A stretch of DNA of 54,079 bases from 21-14-0-10-32-9 sp964501945 (lineage in GTDB: Archaea; Nanobdellota; Nanobdellia; Woesearchaeales; 21-14-0-10-32-9): contig CAZCTY010000003.1 of NCBI GenBank assembly GCA_964501945.1, forward strand, positions 1 to 54,079, given 5' to 3'. Positions within the stretch are counted from its first letter, which is position 1, and the number at the start of each line of letters is the position of its first letter. The position numbers and the translations under genes are program-made. The notes below the pieces were generated by a model. It was not told the DNA's origin and searched no databases. It saw only the letters and a program-made list of their open reading frames with translations. Positions 8,151 through 15,992 of this stretch are shown one piece after another.

Positions 8151-8576
8151 TTATTCTATATCAACAATTTTTATTTTAAAATTCAAATTCTGACCAGCCA
8201 AAGGATGATTCAAATCAATAACAATATTCTCATCCTCAACTTCAAGAACCTGAACAGGGAACTGCTGACCATCAGGAGATGTCACAGCAAGAGTCATACC
8301 AGGCTTAATCTCGCCAGGAATATTAATTTTTTCTTTAGGCACTTTTTGCTTCAATTCATCATTCCTCTCACCATAAGCATCTTCAGGCTTCAATTTCACT
8401 TCTTTTTCCTCATCCTTTTTCATACCCATAACAGCAGCATCAAAACCTTTGATGACCTTACCACTACCAGCTTCAAATTCTAAAGGATCCTTACCCTCAG
8501 AGGAATCAAAAACCCTACCATCATCAAGACTACCAGTATAATGTATTTTAACTTTACTTCCTTTTTTTACTTCCAT
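8151..8576 (-). CDS. FKBP-type peptidyl-prolyl isomerase (SlyD-like)
   Basis: Catalyses cis-trans isomerisation at prolines and probably acts as a folding helper in the cytoplasm, since there is no signal peptide. The 141-residue protein begins KKGSKVKIHYTGSLDDGRVFDSS (FKBP core), then FEAGSGKVIKGFDAAVMGM, then the insert-in-flap chaperone domain (about residues 70-125, with PEDAYGERND and DLNHPLAGQ), and returns to the FKBP core with LNFKIKIVDIE. This layout is that of archaeal short FKBPs and SlyD; the C-terminal His-rich metal tail of SlyD is absent. GGAG (complement of 8586-8589) lies 9 nt before the ATG at 8576, which excludes the upstream TTG at 8591. A hairpin or operator-like inverted repeat overlaps its predicted RNA start. 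Confidence 0.92.
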   Translation of the reverse strand: MEVKKGSKVKIHYTGSLDDGRVFDSSEGKDPLEFEAGSGKVIKGFDAAVMGMKKDEEKEVKLKPEDAYGERNDELKQKVPKEKINIPGEIKPGMTLAVTSPDGQQFPVQVLEVEDENIVIDLNHPLAGQNLNFKIKIVDIE

Positions 8577-8652
8577 TTTTTTCAACTCCAAATAATAAAA
8601 AAACAGCCTCCCGCCAAAAAAACAAATAGAAAAAAAAGACGAATAAAAAACT

Positions 8653-8695
8653 GTTCTTTAATCTTAAAAGAACTAAAATGACCCTTTTTTTATAA
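8653..8695 (-). promoter_or_regulatory. FKBP gene promoter with inverted repeat at the RNA start
   Basis: On the minus strand CTTATAAAAAA (complement of 8685-8695) is a TATA-like box; the RNA would begin near 8664. An inverted repeat, GTTCTTT-7 nt-AAAGAAC (8653-8673, first arm read on the plus strand), is centred on that point. It could be a repressor site or a hairpin at the mRNA 5' end; the leader to the ATG would be about 85 nt. Confidence 0.45.
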
Positions 8696-8722
8696 GTTTT
8701 TTGCATAAAAAAAAGAAAAAAA

Positions 8723-9676
8723 TCACAAAAAGCCAATAAGTAACAAAGCCACAAAATAACCCACAAAACAACCCGCACTAATAAAAGGCATCGCAGGATA
8801 ATACCTGTCTTTTTTCCCAAAAACAAACAAGAATAACAAAGAAACACCCGCAAAAAAAGAAATTAAAAAAGCATAACCAAACGCAACAGAACTAGAAAAA
8901 CCAGCCTCCAATAACTGAACCAAGAAAACAGCTGCAAAAATTAGAGGAAACGCAATATCCCCCCCGCCAAGAATACCCATCCTAACACCTTTAGATTTAT
9001 TTTTAGATTTACCTGATCGAGAAGACTTGCTTACATGAGAGGAAGTTATAGAACCAGATTTTTCATTATACGCCAAAGATAAACCAGGAAATAAATTCGC
9101 ACTTTTAGCAAACTTCGCCATCTCAACCATGTGCTTACTCTTCCAAACAGCATACGCATCATAAATACTAACCAAAATTAAAAGAACAATAGCATAAAAA
9201 ACATTAAGCAAAGGCGCCAACAATAAAGCAATACCAGGATAAATAAAAATCTCAGTTAAATTATGAATAATCAAACCAGACCTATAAATCTTCCAAGCAC
9301 CAAGAATTAAAGCAAGAAGCCAACCTAAAAGAGAACTTTGAGTTAAAACACCAAAAGACACACTCATAGTTATAACAGATGCTAAAAAAAACCAATGCTT
9401 CCAAATATTCACCTTATTTAAACGAGATAATAATAAAAGAATCACAGTACCAATAAAAACACCAATAACTATAGCAAAAATAGTCTCCTCACCCTCAACA
9501 TCAGGCCTCTCACCAACAGTAGTATTAGAAAAAACCACTTCTCGAACAACAACCTCATCCTCAACAGATGTAACAATGTCAGAACCCAAAATAACAAGAC
9601 CTAAACCAATTACCTGAGTTATTAAAAACAAACTCATAAAAAAAATGAGTACTTGCTGGGAATGCTTCATCACCAT
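8723..9676 (-). CDS. presenilin-family intramembrane aspartyl protease (archaeal PSH type)
   Basis: A multi-pass membrane protein of 317 residues with the three marks of presenilin/signal peptide peptidase homologues: the YD motif in SIYDAYAV (Asp173), GxGD in LGGGDIAFP (Asp240), and a PAL-like loop YPAMPF (293-298). About nine hydrophobic segments surround them, and a Ser/Lys-rich hydrophilic loop (about 205-232) separates the two catalytic helices, as in other family members. It would cut single-pass membrane proteins within the bilayer. The PAL motif reads PAM. It differs from prepilin peptidases, which place the first Asp in another context. The TATA box on the complement of 9691-9700 suggests a leaderless mRNA starting at the ATG at 9676 or the in-frame ATG at 9670. 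Confidence 0.88.
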   Translation of the reverse strand: MVMKHSQQVLIFFMSLFLITQVIGLGLVILGSDIVTSVEDEVVVREVVFSNTTVGERPDVEGEETIFAIVIGVFIGTVILLLLSRLNKVNIWKHWFFLASVITMSVSFGVLTQSSLLGWLLALILGAWKIYRSGLIIHNLTEIFIYPGIALLLAPLLNVFYAIVLLILVSIYDAYAVWKSKHMVEMAKFAKSANLFPGLSLAYNEKSGSITSSHVSKSSRSGKSKNKSKGVRMGILGGGDIAFPLIFAAVFLVQLLEAGFSSSVAFGYAFLISFFAGVSLLFLFVFGKKDRYYPAMPFISAGCFVGYFVALLLIGFL

Positions 9677-9690
9677 AAAAGACTTAAGCC

Positions 9691-9755
9691 TTATTTATAA
9701 TTGTTACGTAAAAAAAAGTAAAAACACAATACAAACGTAGCAAAATATTTAAAAA
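9691..9755. promoter_or_regulatory. divergent promoters of presenilin and lipoprotein genes
   Basis: Leftward TATA box TTATAAATAA on the complement of 9691-9700, about 24 nt from the presenilin-homologue start. Rightward box ATATTTAAAAAG at 9745-9756, about 30 nt before the ATG at 9779. Both imply very short or no leaders. Confidence 0.5.
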
Positions 9756-9778
9756 GAAAAGTATTGATTAAAATAAAT

Positions 9779-10225
9779 ATGAAAATAACAAAAAAAATAG
9801 GTTTAATTATCAGCTTGATTTTTCTACTAACAATTACAGCGTGCAGCTCAGATTACGTCTGCCCAGACGGAACCGTCGTAGACGACCCACAAAAATGCGA
9901 AACAACACCACAACCAGTTATACGAGACATACAAGCAGAGAGAACAGTAGATAATTACGCATCAGCATACGCAAGAGCCCTAGGAGTAACACATAGCAGA
10001 ATAAACACATACAGACACGAAGGTAATTGGCACTCAGTTGTATTATTCACAGATACAAGAGAAGGCAAAGTAAACACAGTCACATTCGAAATAGACGGCG
10101 TAACCGCAACAGTTAACTGCTATGACGGATGCGAATACTTGGAGCGAGAAGAAATAGACGATGTAGAGGAAGAAATAGAACAAAACGAAGAGACAAACAC
10201 AAGTTCAGGCTTTAGCGTTTATTAA
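9779..10225 (+). CDS. putative lipoprotein, unknown function
   Basis: 148 residues from the ATG at 9779. A lipoprotein signal (basic KITKK, hydrophobic core, lipobox TITAC) ends at a cysteine near residue 21. The mature part has CPDG...DPQKC, resembling a short Cys-bounded motif seen in many archaeal surface lipoproteins, then a small alpha/beta-looking domain (about 55-120, with HSVVLFTDTREGKVNTVTFE and VNCYDGCEY), and an acidic C-terminal tail. I recognise no family for the domain. The start is chosen by the TATA box at 9745-9756; a TTG at 9764 would add five residues. It is followed after 17 nt by the MinD-like gene and may share its transcript. Confidence 0.7.
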   Translation: MKITKKIGLIISLIFLLTITACSSDYVCPDGTVVDDPQKCETTPQPVIRDIQAERTVDNYASAYARALGVTHSRINTYRHEGNWHSVVLFTDTREGKVNTVTFEIDGVTATVNCYDGCEYLEREEIDDVEEEIEQNEETNTSSGFSVY

Positions 10226-10242
10226 AAAAAAGAGGTTTTTAA

Positions 10243-10953
10243 GTGGCAAAATTTATCGCAGTTCTTGGAGGAAAAGGAGGCGTAGGACGCACAACACACG
10301 CAATAAACCTAGGCCTATCCCTTACAAAAGAAGAAAACGAAGTAATAGTCATAGACGGTAATTTAGATTCGCCTTCGCTCGGCTTGCATCTTGGAGATAC
10401 TTTTCATAAAGTAACCCTCCACGACATCATGAGAGATGATAACGCACTAATACACGCAATACAAGACTACGAATCAGGACTTAAAATAATACCTGCAGAT
10501 TTTTCAACGCACGCATCACAAAACATAGATTATGAAACCTTATTTAGAAATCTACAAGACCTACATTTATTTGCAGACTTTGTAATAATAGACGGATCAG
10601 CAGGACTTGGACAAAATACTACGCAGTTTTTAAGATTGTGCGATGAAGTGTTCATAGTTACAGGACAAGACGCAGCATCAGTTATGGAAGCTAAACGAAT
10701 AATAGAACTTGCAACAAAACACAAAAAAACAATAACAGGATTAGTAATAAACAAATACAAAAAAAACAAACACTTACTACCAAAAGAAGAAATAGAAGGC
10801 TTTTTAGGCATACCAGCACTAAGCATCATACCAGAAGATTTTAGATTTTTAAAAGCCATGAAAGAAAAAAAACCATACGTCTACATGTTCCCAGAGAAAA
10901 AAATCTCAAAAGACTATAAAAAACTTGCAAAAAGATTAAGTATAAAAGATTAA
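10243..10953 (+). CDS. MinD/ParA-family ATPase with an unusual P-loop
   Basis: A deviant Walker A ATPase of the SIMIBI class, 236 residues. The loop reads GGKGGVGRTT (9-18): the signature Lys11 is present but the P-loop Lys that normally precedes TT is Arg16. Other marks are VIDGNLDSPSLGLHLG (switch I region), VIIDGSAGLGQNT (Walker B/A' with Asp) and the adenine-side NKY in VINKYKKNKH. Archaeal MinD-like proteins act in positioning of polar or surface structures and in division; no partner gene is adjacent that would settle the role. There is no clear C-terminal amphipathic membrane helix. Start is a GTG with GAGGT (10232-10236) 6 nt upstream. It is followed by the MBF1 and NadM-PncC genes. 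Confidence 0.85.
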   Translation: MAKFIAVLGGKGGVGRTTHAINLGLSLTKEENEVIVIDGNLDSPSLGLHLGDTFHKVTLHDIMRDDNALIHAIQDYESGLKIIPADFSTHASQNIDYETLFRNLQDLHLFADFVIIDGSAGLGQNTTQFLRLCDEVFIVTGQDAASVMEAKRIIELATKHKKTITGLVINKYKKNKHLLPKEEIEGFLGIPALSIIPEDFRFLKAMKEKKPYVYMFPEKKISKDYKKLAKRLSIKD

Positions 10954-10976
10954 AAAAAAATCGCGGAGGGATTTAT

Positions 10977-11450
10977 TTGAATTGTGATATTTGTGGTAAA
11001 AGTGGAGAATTATTTCACATAGAAATGGAATCTGCAAAACTAATAGCTTGCAATATGTGCGCAACACATGGAAAAAAAATAGGCAAAGTAAAAACTAATA
11101 CACCTGAACCTAAAGTAAAATACAAAGAAAAACAAACAAAAAAAGAAGAAGAACCAATAATACTCGTAGTAGATAATTATAACCAATTAATTAAGAAAAA
11201 AAGAGAAAAACTCGGATTAAAACAAGAAACACTAGCAAAACAACTAAATGAAAAAGAATCACTAATACAACAAATAGAGGCAAAAAAAGCAGAGCCAAGC
11301 ATTAAACTCGCAGAAAAACTTGAGAGAAAACTAAACATTACATTACTTGAAAAATACGAACCAAACCTTGTAACAAAAAAAGATTCTAAAGAAGATAAAA
11401 CAGTCACATTAGGCGATATGATACAAATAAAAACAAGAAAGAAAAAATGA
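10977..11450 (+). CDS. multiprotein bridging factor 1 (aMBF1)
   Basis: An archaeal MBF1 homologue, 157 residues: an N-terminal zinc ribbon with Cys3, Cys6, Cys25 and Cys28, a basic linker, then a Cro/C1-type helix-turn-helix (about residues 58-120, LIKKKREKLGLKQETLAKQL and so on) and a basic tail. In eukaryotes MBF1 bridges activators and TBP; archaeal MBF1 binds the small ribosomal subunit. Start is a TTG at 10977 supported by GGAGGG (10965-10970) 6 nt upstream. Its stop overlaps the ATG of the next gene (ATGA), indicating coupled translation with the NAD gene. Confidence 0.9.
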   Translation: MNCDICGKSGELFHIEMESAKLIACNMCATHGKKIGKVKTNTPEPKVKYKEKQTKKEEEPIILVVDNYNQLIKKKREKLGLKQETLAKQLNEKESLIQQIEAKKAEPSIKLAEKLERKLNITLLEKYEPNLVTKKDSKEDKTVTLGDMIQIKTRKKK

Positions 11451-12439
11451 AAAGCATGCTAATAATTGGAAGATTCCAACCATTCCACTCAGGACACCTT
11501 TCTATAATAAAAAAATATTACAAAAAAAAATATTTCATAAAATTAATCATAGGATCAAGCCAAAAAGCACACCAAAAAAATAACCCCTTCACAAAAGATG
11601 AAAGAATAGATATGATAGAAAAAACATTCAAAGAACACAATATAAAAAACTACAAACTAATAACAATACCAGACACGAACTGCGATAGAGAATGGATGAG
11701 ACTTGTAAAACAAAAAGCAGAACCATTCGATGTACTATTTACAGGGAATCAATGGGTAAAAAAACTATTTAAAAAAGAAGATGTTGAAATACATGAATTT
11801 AATGAAAAATTTGAGAGAATAAAAGGAATAAAAGCAAAAGATATAAGAAAAACACTAACATCAATAAAAACAAAAAAAGGCCTCCCCCAAGCAGTATATA
11901 AACAATTAAAAGTAATAGGCGCATTTGACAGATTAAAAGACTTACACGACCAAAAGAAAAAAGTGCACTACTTACTTAGCGAAAACAACTTAACAATAAG
12001 CACAGCAGAGAGCTGCACAGGAGGCGCAATAAGCAGAGCACTAATAAGCTATACAGGCTCATCAAAATTCTTTACCGGAAGCATCATAGCATATAATACA
12101 AAAATAAAAACAAAACTTCTCAAAGTAAATAAAAAAACAATAGATACAAAAGGCGTTGTAAGCGAGGAGACAGCAATAGAGATGGCAAAAAGCGCAATAA
12201 ACACATTTAAAACAAATTACTCAATAAGCACCACAGGTTACGCAGACCCCTCAGATAAAAAATCAGGAAAAATATGGATAGCAATAGCAACAAAAAACAA
12301 AACAAAAACAAAAAAATTAAACTTCAAATACAAAGAGCGAAGCACAATAATTGATAAGACAACAAAAGAAGCAATACAAATGCTATATGCAATATTAAAA
12401 AAAGACTTACTTGAAATAGAACAAAATCTTGAAAAATAA
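11447..12439 (+). CDS. fusion of NMN adenylyltransferase (NadM) and CinA-C/PncC NMN amidase domain
   Basis: A 330-residue two-domain protein of NAD metabolism. Residues 1-165 are an archaeal-type nicotinamide-nucleotide adenylyltransferase: nucleotide-binding GRFQPFHSGH (8-17), NPFTKDERIDMI (46-57), DREWMRLVKQ (80-89) and IKAKDIRKTL (128-137, the ISxxxxR position). Residues about 172-325 are a CinA C-terminal domain: TAESCTGG (186-193), FTGSIIAYN (209-217), GVVSEETAIEMA and TTGYADP (262-268) followed by GKIWIAIA. Such domains (PncC) deamidate NMN to nicotinate mononucleotide. A single protein could thus process NMN in two ways. The ATG at 11447 overlaps the MBF1 stop; an ATG at 11456 is also possible. 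The reading frame is continuous, so this is not two adjacent genes. Confidence 0.88.
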   Translation: MKSMLIIGRFQPFHSGHLSIIKKYYKKKYFIKLIIGSSQKAHQKNNPFTKDERIDMIEKTFKEHNIKNYKLITIPDTNCDREWMRLVKQKAEPFDVLFTGNQWVKKLFKKEDVEIHEFNEKFERIKGIKAKDIRKTLTSIKTKKGLPQAVYKQLKVIGAFDRLKDLHDQKKKVHYLLSENNLTISTAESCTGGAISRALISYTGSSKFFTGSIIAYNTKIKTKLLKVNKKTIDTKGVVSEETAIEMAKSAINTFKTNYSISTTGYADPSDKKSGKIWIAIATKNKTKTKKLNFKYKERSTIIDKTTKEAIQMLYAILKKDLLEIEQNLEK

Positions 12440-12470
12440 AACACAAAACACACCAAAAAGACTACAAAAA

Positions 12471-12478
12471 TTTATATA
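12471..12478 (+). promoter_or_regulatory. TATA box for the paired helical-protein genes
   Basis: TTTATATA at 12471-12478. Its centre lies about 30 nt before the ATG at 12505, implying a leaderless or nearly leaderless mRNA and supporting that ATG over a GTG at 12484 that lies only 5 nt after the box. Confidence 0.55.
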
Positions 12479-12504
12479 CCTCAGTGAATTTACTACTTCT
12501 TGTA

Positions 12505-12990
12505 ATGGAGAAGTTCAAAGAGCTGAGGGAAAAAGCTAAACAAAATGTTAAGGTCGCAGACCACATGATAACAATGAGCTACCCAATGTTTAAAGACCCA
12601 AAAATTCTCGTCTCAGCAGTCAATAGCTTACTACAAGCCGCAGAAAATTCAGTTTCAAGCATGCTAGAGTATGAAAAATTGTTTAAAAGAATACCAGTCT
12701 ACCACGAATCACTAGACGTAAAAGCAACACTATTTAAACAAAAAATCATACCAAGATATAAATTAAATAAAGAACACGAAAAATTACTAAAAACCCTAAT
12801 GGACTTATCCAAAGCACACAAAGACAGCGCAGTAGAATTTCCAAAAAATGAAAAATTTGTAATGTGCTCAGAAACATATGAAATGAGAACAATAACCGTT
12901 CAAGATTTAAAAGAATTAATAAAAAAAACAAAATTATTAATAGATGACACATATAAGGTGACAAGTAAAAATGATAGAATCTTTAACTGA
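12505..12990 (+). CDS. conserved-looking helical protein, unknown function (first of a pair)
   Basis: 161 residues, almost all predicted helix: MEKFKELREKAKQNVKVADH, then a segment from about 17 to 65 (HMITMSYPMFKDPKILVSAV...) and a C-terminal acidic helix. I recognise no enzyme motif. It resembles the product of the next gene: both have a (V)ADH/(V)DH start, a helix with a hydrophobic-aromatic pattern, a tyrosine-rich middle (LEYEKLF versus LLKYNIE) and a later K-E-rich helix, so the two look like ancient paralogues. The genes overlap by 20 nt. The ATG at 12505 is chosen by the TATA box. Four-helix bundle folds such as HEPN come to mind, but the HEPN RxxxxH motif is not seen. Confidence 0.65.
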   Translation: MEKFKELREKAKQNVKVADHMITMSYPMFKDPKILVSAVNSLLQAAENSVSSMLEYEKLFKRIPVYHESLDVKATLFKQKIIPRYKLNKEHEKLLKTLMDLSKAHKDSAVEFPKNEKFVMCSETYEMRTITVQDLKELIKKTKLLIDDTYKVTSKNDRIFN

Positions 12991-13435
12991 TGCAAAAGAA
13001 GAATTAAAAAGAGTAGACCATTTAATATATGTAAGCTTAAAATACACAAGAACCGCAGACATATTTACAAACACAATAAGCAGAATGATAGATGCATACA
13101 ACCACATGTTTGATGCACTACTAAAATACAACATCGAAAATAAAAAAATAGAAGAAATGCCAGGATCACCAATAGAGAAAGGAAACCTTATAAAAGAACT
13201 ATACAAAGAAGATCAACAAATAATCGACAATGTTAACTTATATTTTCTTTTAAGAAAAGTTTTTAGAGCGAAAATACATGAAAAAACACAAGAATATAGA
13301 CGACACGTAACAATGAAAGTCATGGTAGATGGACGAGAGGAAATAGTAAACATAGACATCATAACACAATACTACCTATTCCAAAACGAATTATTCAACA
13401 AAATAAAAGACATCCTTATAACACCAGAAGATTAA
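12971..13435 (+). CDS. helical protein, unknown function (second of a pair)
   Basis: 154 residues, mostly helix, starting MIESLTDAKEELKRVDHLIY. It overlaps the upstream gene by 20 nt in another frame and has GGTGA at 12957-12961, 9 nt before its ATG, so translation is coupled. It shares length, helix pattern and a (V)DHLI/(V)ADHMI start with the upstream protein. The C-terminal third (RRHVTMKVMVDGREEIVNID) looks like a short beta hairpin followed by a helix. Coexpressed overlapping relatives often form a heterodimer; that is inference. It is followed 7 nt later by the Dus gene. Confidence 0.65.
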   Translation: MIESLTDAKEELKRVDHLIYVSLKYTRTADIFTNTISRMIDAYNHMFDALLKYNIENKKIEEMPGSPIEKGNLIKELYKEDQQIIDNVNLYFLLRKVFRAKIHEKTQEYRRHVTMKVMVDGREEIVNIDIITQYYLFQNELFNKIKDILITPED

Positions 13436-13442
13436 AAATACC

Positions 13443-14381
13443 ATGTTTAAAAAATTACCAAAAAACAAATACTTCTTAGCACCACTTGCAGGAATAAATG
13501 ACCCAGCGTTCAGATTAGCATGCCAAGAACAAGGAGCAGGATTAACATACACAGAACTCACAAGCATAGACTACATATACAGCGAAAAACAAAAAGCATT
13601 AAATGAAATAAAAAAAGATACACGCGAGAGATGCGTCGGATTACAATTGTTTGGAAAAAAACCAGAAAAAATAAAAGAAACAATAGAGTTAATAGATGAC
13701 AAGTTTGAATTCTACGATTTTAACTCAGGATGCCCCGCAAATAACATCCTAGGACAAGGAGCAGGCGGAGAATTAATGGGAAACCCAAAACTACTAATAG
13801 AGATGCTTGAGAAAATAATTAAACACACAAATAAACCAGTAACACTAAAATATAGACTTGGATTAAATAAACACAAAGAAAATTTTTTAGAAATAGGAAA
13901 ACAAGCAGAAGATATAGGAATTGACATGATAACACTACACGCAAGACATGTAAACCAAAGATACTCAGGAACCGCGAAGTGGGATAGAATAAAAAAAATA
14001 AAAGAAAAATTAAACATACCAATAACGGGAAACGGAGATATAAAAAAACCAGAAGACGCTAAAAAAATGATGAATAATACAAAGTGCGATTACACAATGA
14101 TTGGAAGATGGGCTAGAGGAAACCCCTATTGCTTTAAACAATTAATAGAATACGAAAAAAAAGGAAAATACGAAGAAATAAAACCCGCAACGAAACTAAA
14201 AGGATTTTTAAAATACGCACAAGACGCTAAAGAACGCGAAGTAGGCTTTGCCAGAATAAAAATACACGCAATGCAATACACAAAAGGAATAACTGGAAGC
14301 GTTGAGCTTAGAAAAAAAATAGCAAAATCAAAAAACAGAGAACAAATTATAAAAAGCTTTAAAGATTTCATAAAAAAATGA
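13443..14381 (+). CDS. dus: tRNA-dihydrouridine synthase
   Basis: An FMN-dependent enzyme that reduces uridines in tRNA D-loops. The 312-residue TIM-barrel has the FMN-binding FLAPLAGINDPAFR start (11-24), TELTS, QLFG (68-71), the catalytic cysteine in NSGCPANN (Cys97), GAGGELMG, TLKYRLG, the LHARHVNQRYSGTAKWD segment with His-Ala-Arg, and GNGDIKKPEDA plus IGRWARGNP for phosphate binding. All key positions are present. It lies 7 nt after the helical pair and its stop overlaps the RNase HII ATG, so it sits in a plus-strand operon with nucleic-acid genes. Confidence 0.94.
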   Translation: MFKKLPKNKYFLAPLAGINDPAFRLACQEQGAGLTYTELTSIDYIYSEKQKALNEIKKDTRERCVGLQLFGKKPEKIKETIELIDDKFEFYDFNSGCPANNILGQGAGGELMGNPKLLIEMLEKIIKHTNKPVTLKYRLGLNKHKENFLEIGKQAEDIGIDMITLHARHVNQRYSGTAKWDRIKKIKEKLNIPITGNGDIKKPEDAKKMMNNTKCDYTMIGRWARGNPYCFKQLIEYEKKGKYEEIKPATKLKGFLKYAQDAKEREVGFARIKIHAMQYTKGITGSVELRKKIAKSKNREQIIKSFKDFIKK

Positions 14382-15022
14382 GAGTTGCAGGAGTTGAGGA
14401 AGCAGGAAGAGGCCCAGTTATAGGCCCAATGGTTATGGCAATATGCGCAATAGATGAAGAAAAAATACCTGATTTACTCTCAATAGGCGTTAAAGATTCT
14501 AAACTAATAACACCAAAAAATAGAGAAATAATATTTGATAAAATAAAAAAATTATGCGAATACGAAATAATGATTTTAAGCCCGCAAGAAATAGACGACA
14601 ACCTAAATAATCCTGAAATGAACTTAAACAAATTAGAAGGCGTCGTTAGCGCGAAATTAATCAATAAAGTGCGAGCAGATAAAGTAATACTAGACTGCCC
14701 ATCAAATAACACCAACACATACAAAGAATACGTATCCCAATACATAAATAAAAAAATAGAAATAATCTCAGAACACAAAGCAGACTTAAACCACACAATA
14801 GTTGGAGCTGCGAGCATACTTGCAAAAGTTACACGAGATAGAATCATAAATGAATTAAAAAAAGAAGCAAAAACAGATTTTGGAAGCGGATACCCAAGCG
14901 ACCCAAAAACAATAATGTTCTTAAAAGAAAACTGGGATAAATACGAATTTTTCAGAAAAACCTGGTCCACATACAAAAGACTCTCAAAAGAAAACAACCA
15001 AAAAAATTTAAACGACTACTAA
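14378..15022 (+). CDS. rnhB: ribonuclease HII with a Glu in place of the first catalytic Asp
   Basis: Removes RNA from RNA/DNA hybrids. The 214-residue protein matches archaeal RNase HII along its length: VAGVEEAGRGPVIGPM (3-18), KDSKLITPKNRE (39-50), VILDCPS (Asp106), EHKADLNHTIVGAASILAKV (132-151, Asp136) and GSGYPSDPKT near 170. Of the DEDD carboxylates, positions 8, 106 and 136 are Glu, Asp and Asp as usual, but position 7 is Glu (codon GAG) where the family has Asp. Its ATG overlaps the Dus stop. Archaea generally lack other strong RNase H genes, so an inactive enzyme is unlikely, but activity may be altered. Confidence 0.9.
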   Translation: MRVAGVEEAGRGPVIGPMVMAICAIDEEKIPDLLSIGVKDSKLITPKNREIIFDKIKKLCEYEIMILSPQEIDDNLNNPEMNLNKLEGVVSAKLINKVRADKVILDCPSNNTNTYKEYVSQYINKKIEIISEHKADLNHTIVGAASILAKVTRDRIINELKKEAKTDFGSGYPSDPKTIMFLKENWDKYEFFRKTWSTYKRLSKENNQKNLNDY

Positions 15023-15032
15023 AAAAAAATAA

Positions 15033-15947
15033 TTAAACCAAATAATTAACCTTCCCCGCAGGCTTGACAGATAATTCTTTAACAGGGACAGGAGAACATT
15101 CTCTATCTTTTAAAACCTCGCCATCACTTTGAAAATAAAAATCATCATAAGATAACACACTCAAATCCAACCTAGATAACGGATGTTTAAAGTAAGACGC
15201 CAAACCATTATTTATTTGCGGCTTCTTTAAAAAAGAGAGCTCTGCAAGCGACTTATACAAAGAAAAATTAGAACCTCTAGAAAAATACGCAGATTCAAAA
15301 TTACCATCATCAAAAACAGCACCCTCATTTATAGGCATACCATTACCGAAGTATTTACCAACCATAAACAAAAACATAACCGGCTTAATAACATCAACTT
15401 TAGAAGACATATTATCCTTTTCAAAAAATTTAGCATCATATTTTAAAATGCCTTGATAACCATTTAATTTACCAATAGCCCTCGCAGACGCTAAAACATA
15501 CCTAAGAGAAGAGCTAAAACCCCTAGATAAATTATCATATTCAATAACACCTTGAGCATCCAAGCCAATACCACCAACATTAAAAACAAACCTTTTATAC
15601 ACATCATTAATAGTAACTTCTAAAAAATCATCCCTAAAAACACCGCCGCCATTAACATTATCCTCTAAAAACCTGTATTTATCATTACCTGAACCAAAAG
15701 GAGACAATTTCACAAAAGAAGAATCCAAAAAACCAGGCTCTACTTTTAACACCTCATTTAAAGTATCAGAAAAAGTACCATCGCCCCCAACAAAATTAAC
15801 AACCCTCGGAGATGAAGATAAAATCTCACAAGCAGCCTCAAAAGAAGAAGATGTTGGAATAACTTTCTTTGAATCAGAAGACGCCATATCAGAAGAATTA
15901 ACACGTTTAATATTATTATTAACAATAACTAATTCATCAACTCCCAT
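15033..15947 (-). CDS. diacylglycerol/lipid kinase-like protein (DAGKc family)
   Basis: 304 residues with the DAGK catalytic marks: the ATP-binding VVNFVGGDGTFSDTLNEV (GGDGT at 54-58) and PFGSGNDKYRF (83-93), followed by the beta-sandwich domain with FVFNVGGIGLDAQGV and KPVMFLFMVGKYFGNGMPI, and a C-terminal FQSDGEVL segment that matches the DGE motif of the family. Such kinases phosphorylate lipid alcohols or act on sphingoid-like or isoprenoid substrates; in archaea the substrate is uncertain. The TATA box on the complement of 15971-15978 lies about 27 nt before the ATG, so the mRNA looks leaderless. The gene is convergent with rnhB. Confidence 0.85.
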   Translation of the reverse strand: MGVDELVIVNNNIKRVNSSDMASSDSKKVIPTSSSFEAACEILSSSPRVVNFVGGDGTFSDTLNEVLKVEPGFLDSSFVKLSPFGSGNDKYRFLEDNVNGGGVFRDDFLEVTINDVYKRFVFNVGGIGLDAQGVIEYDNLSRGFSSSLRYVLASARAIGKLNGYQGILKYDAKFFEKDNMSSKVDVIKPVMFLFMVGKYFGNGMPINEGAVFDDGNFESAYFSRGSNFSLYKSLAELSFLKKPQINNGLASYFKHPLSRLDLSVLSYDDFYFQSDGEVLKDRECSPVPVKELSVKPAGKVNYLV

Positions 15948-15992
15948 GATTCGCCAGGAACAAATACGCCTTTATAAATTATTTGTCATATA

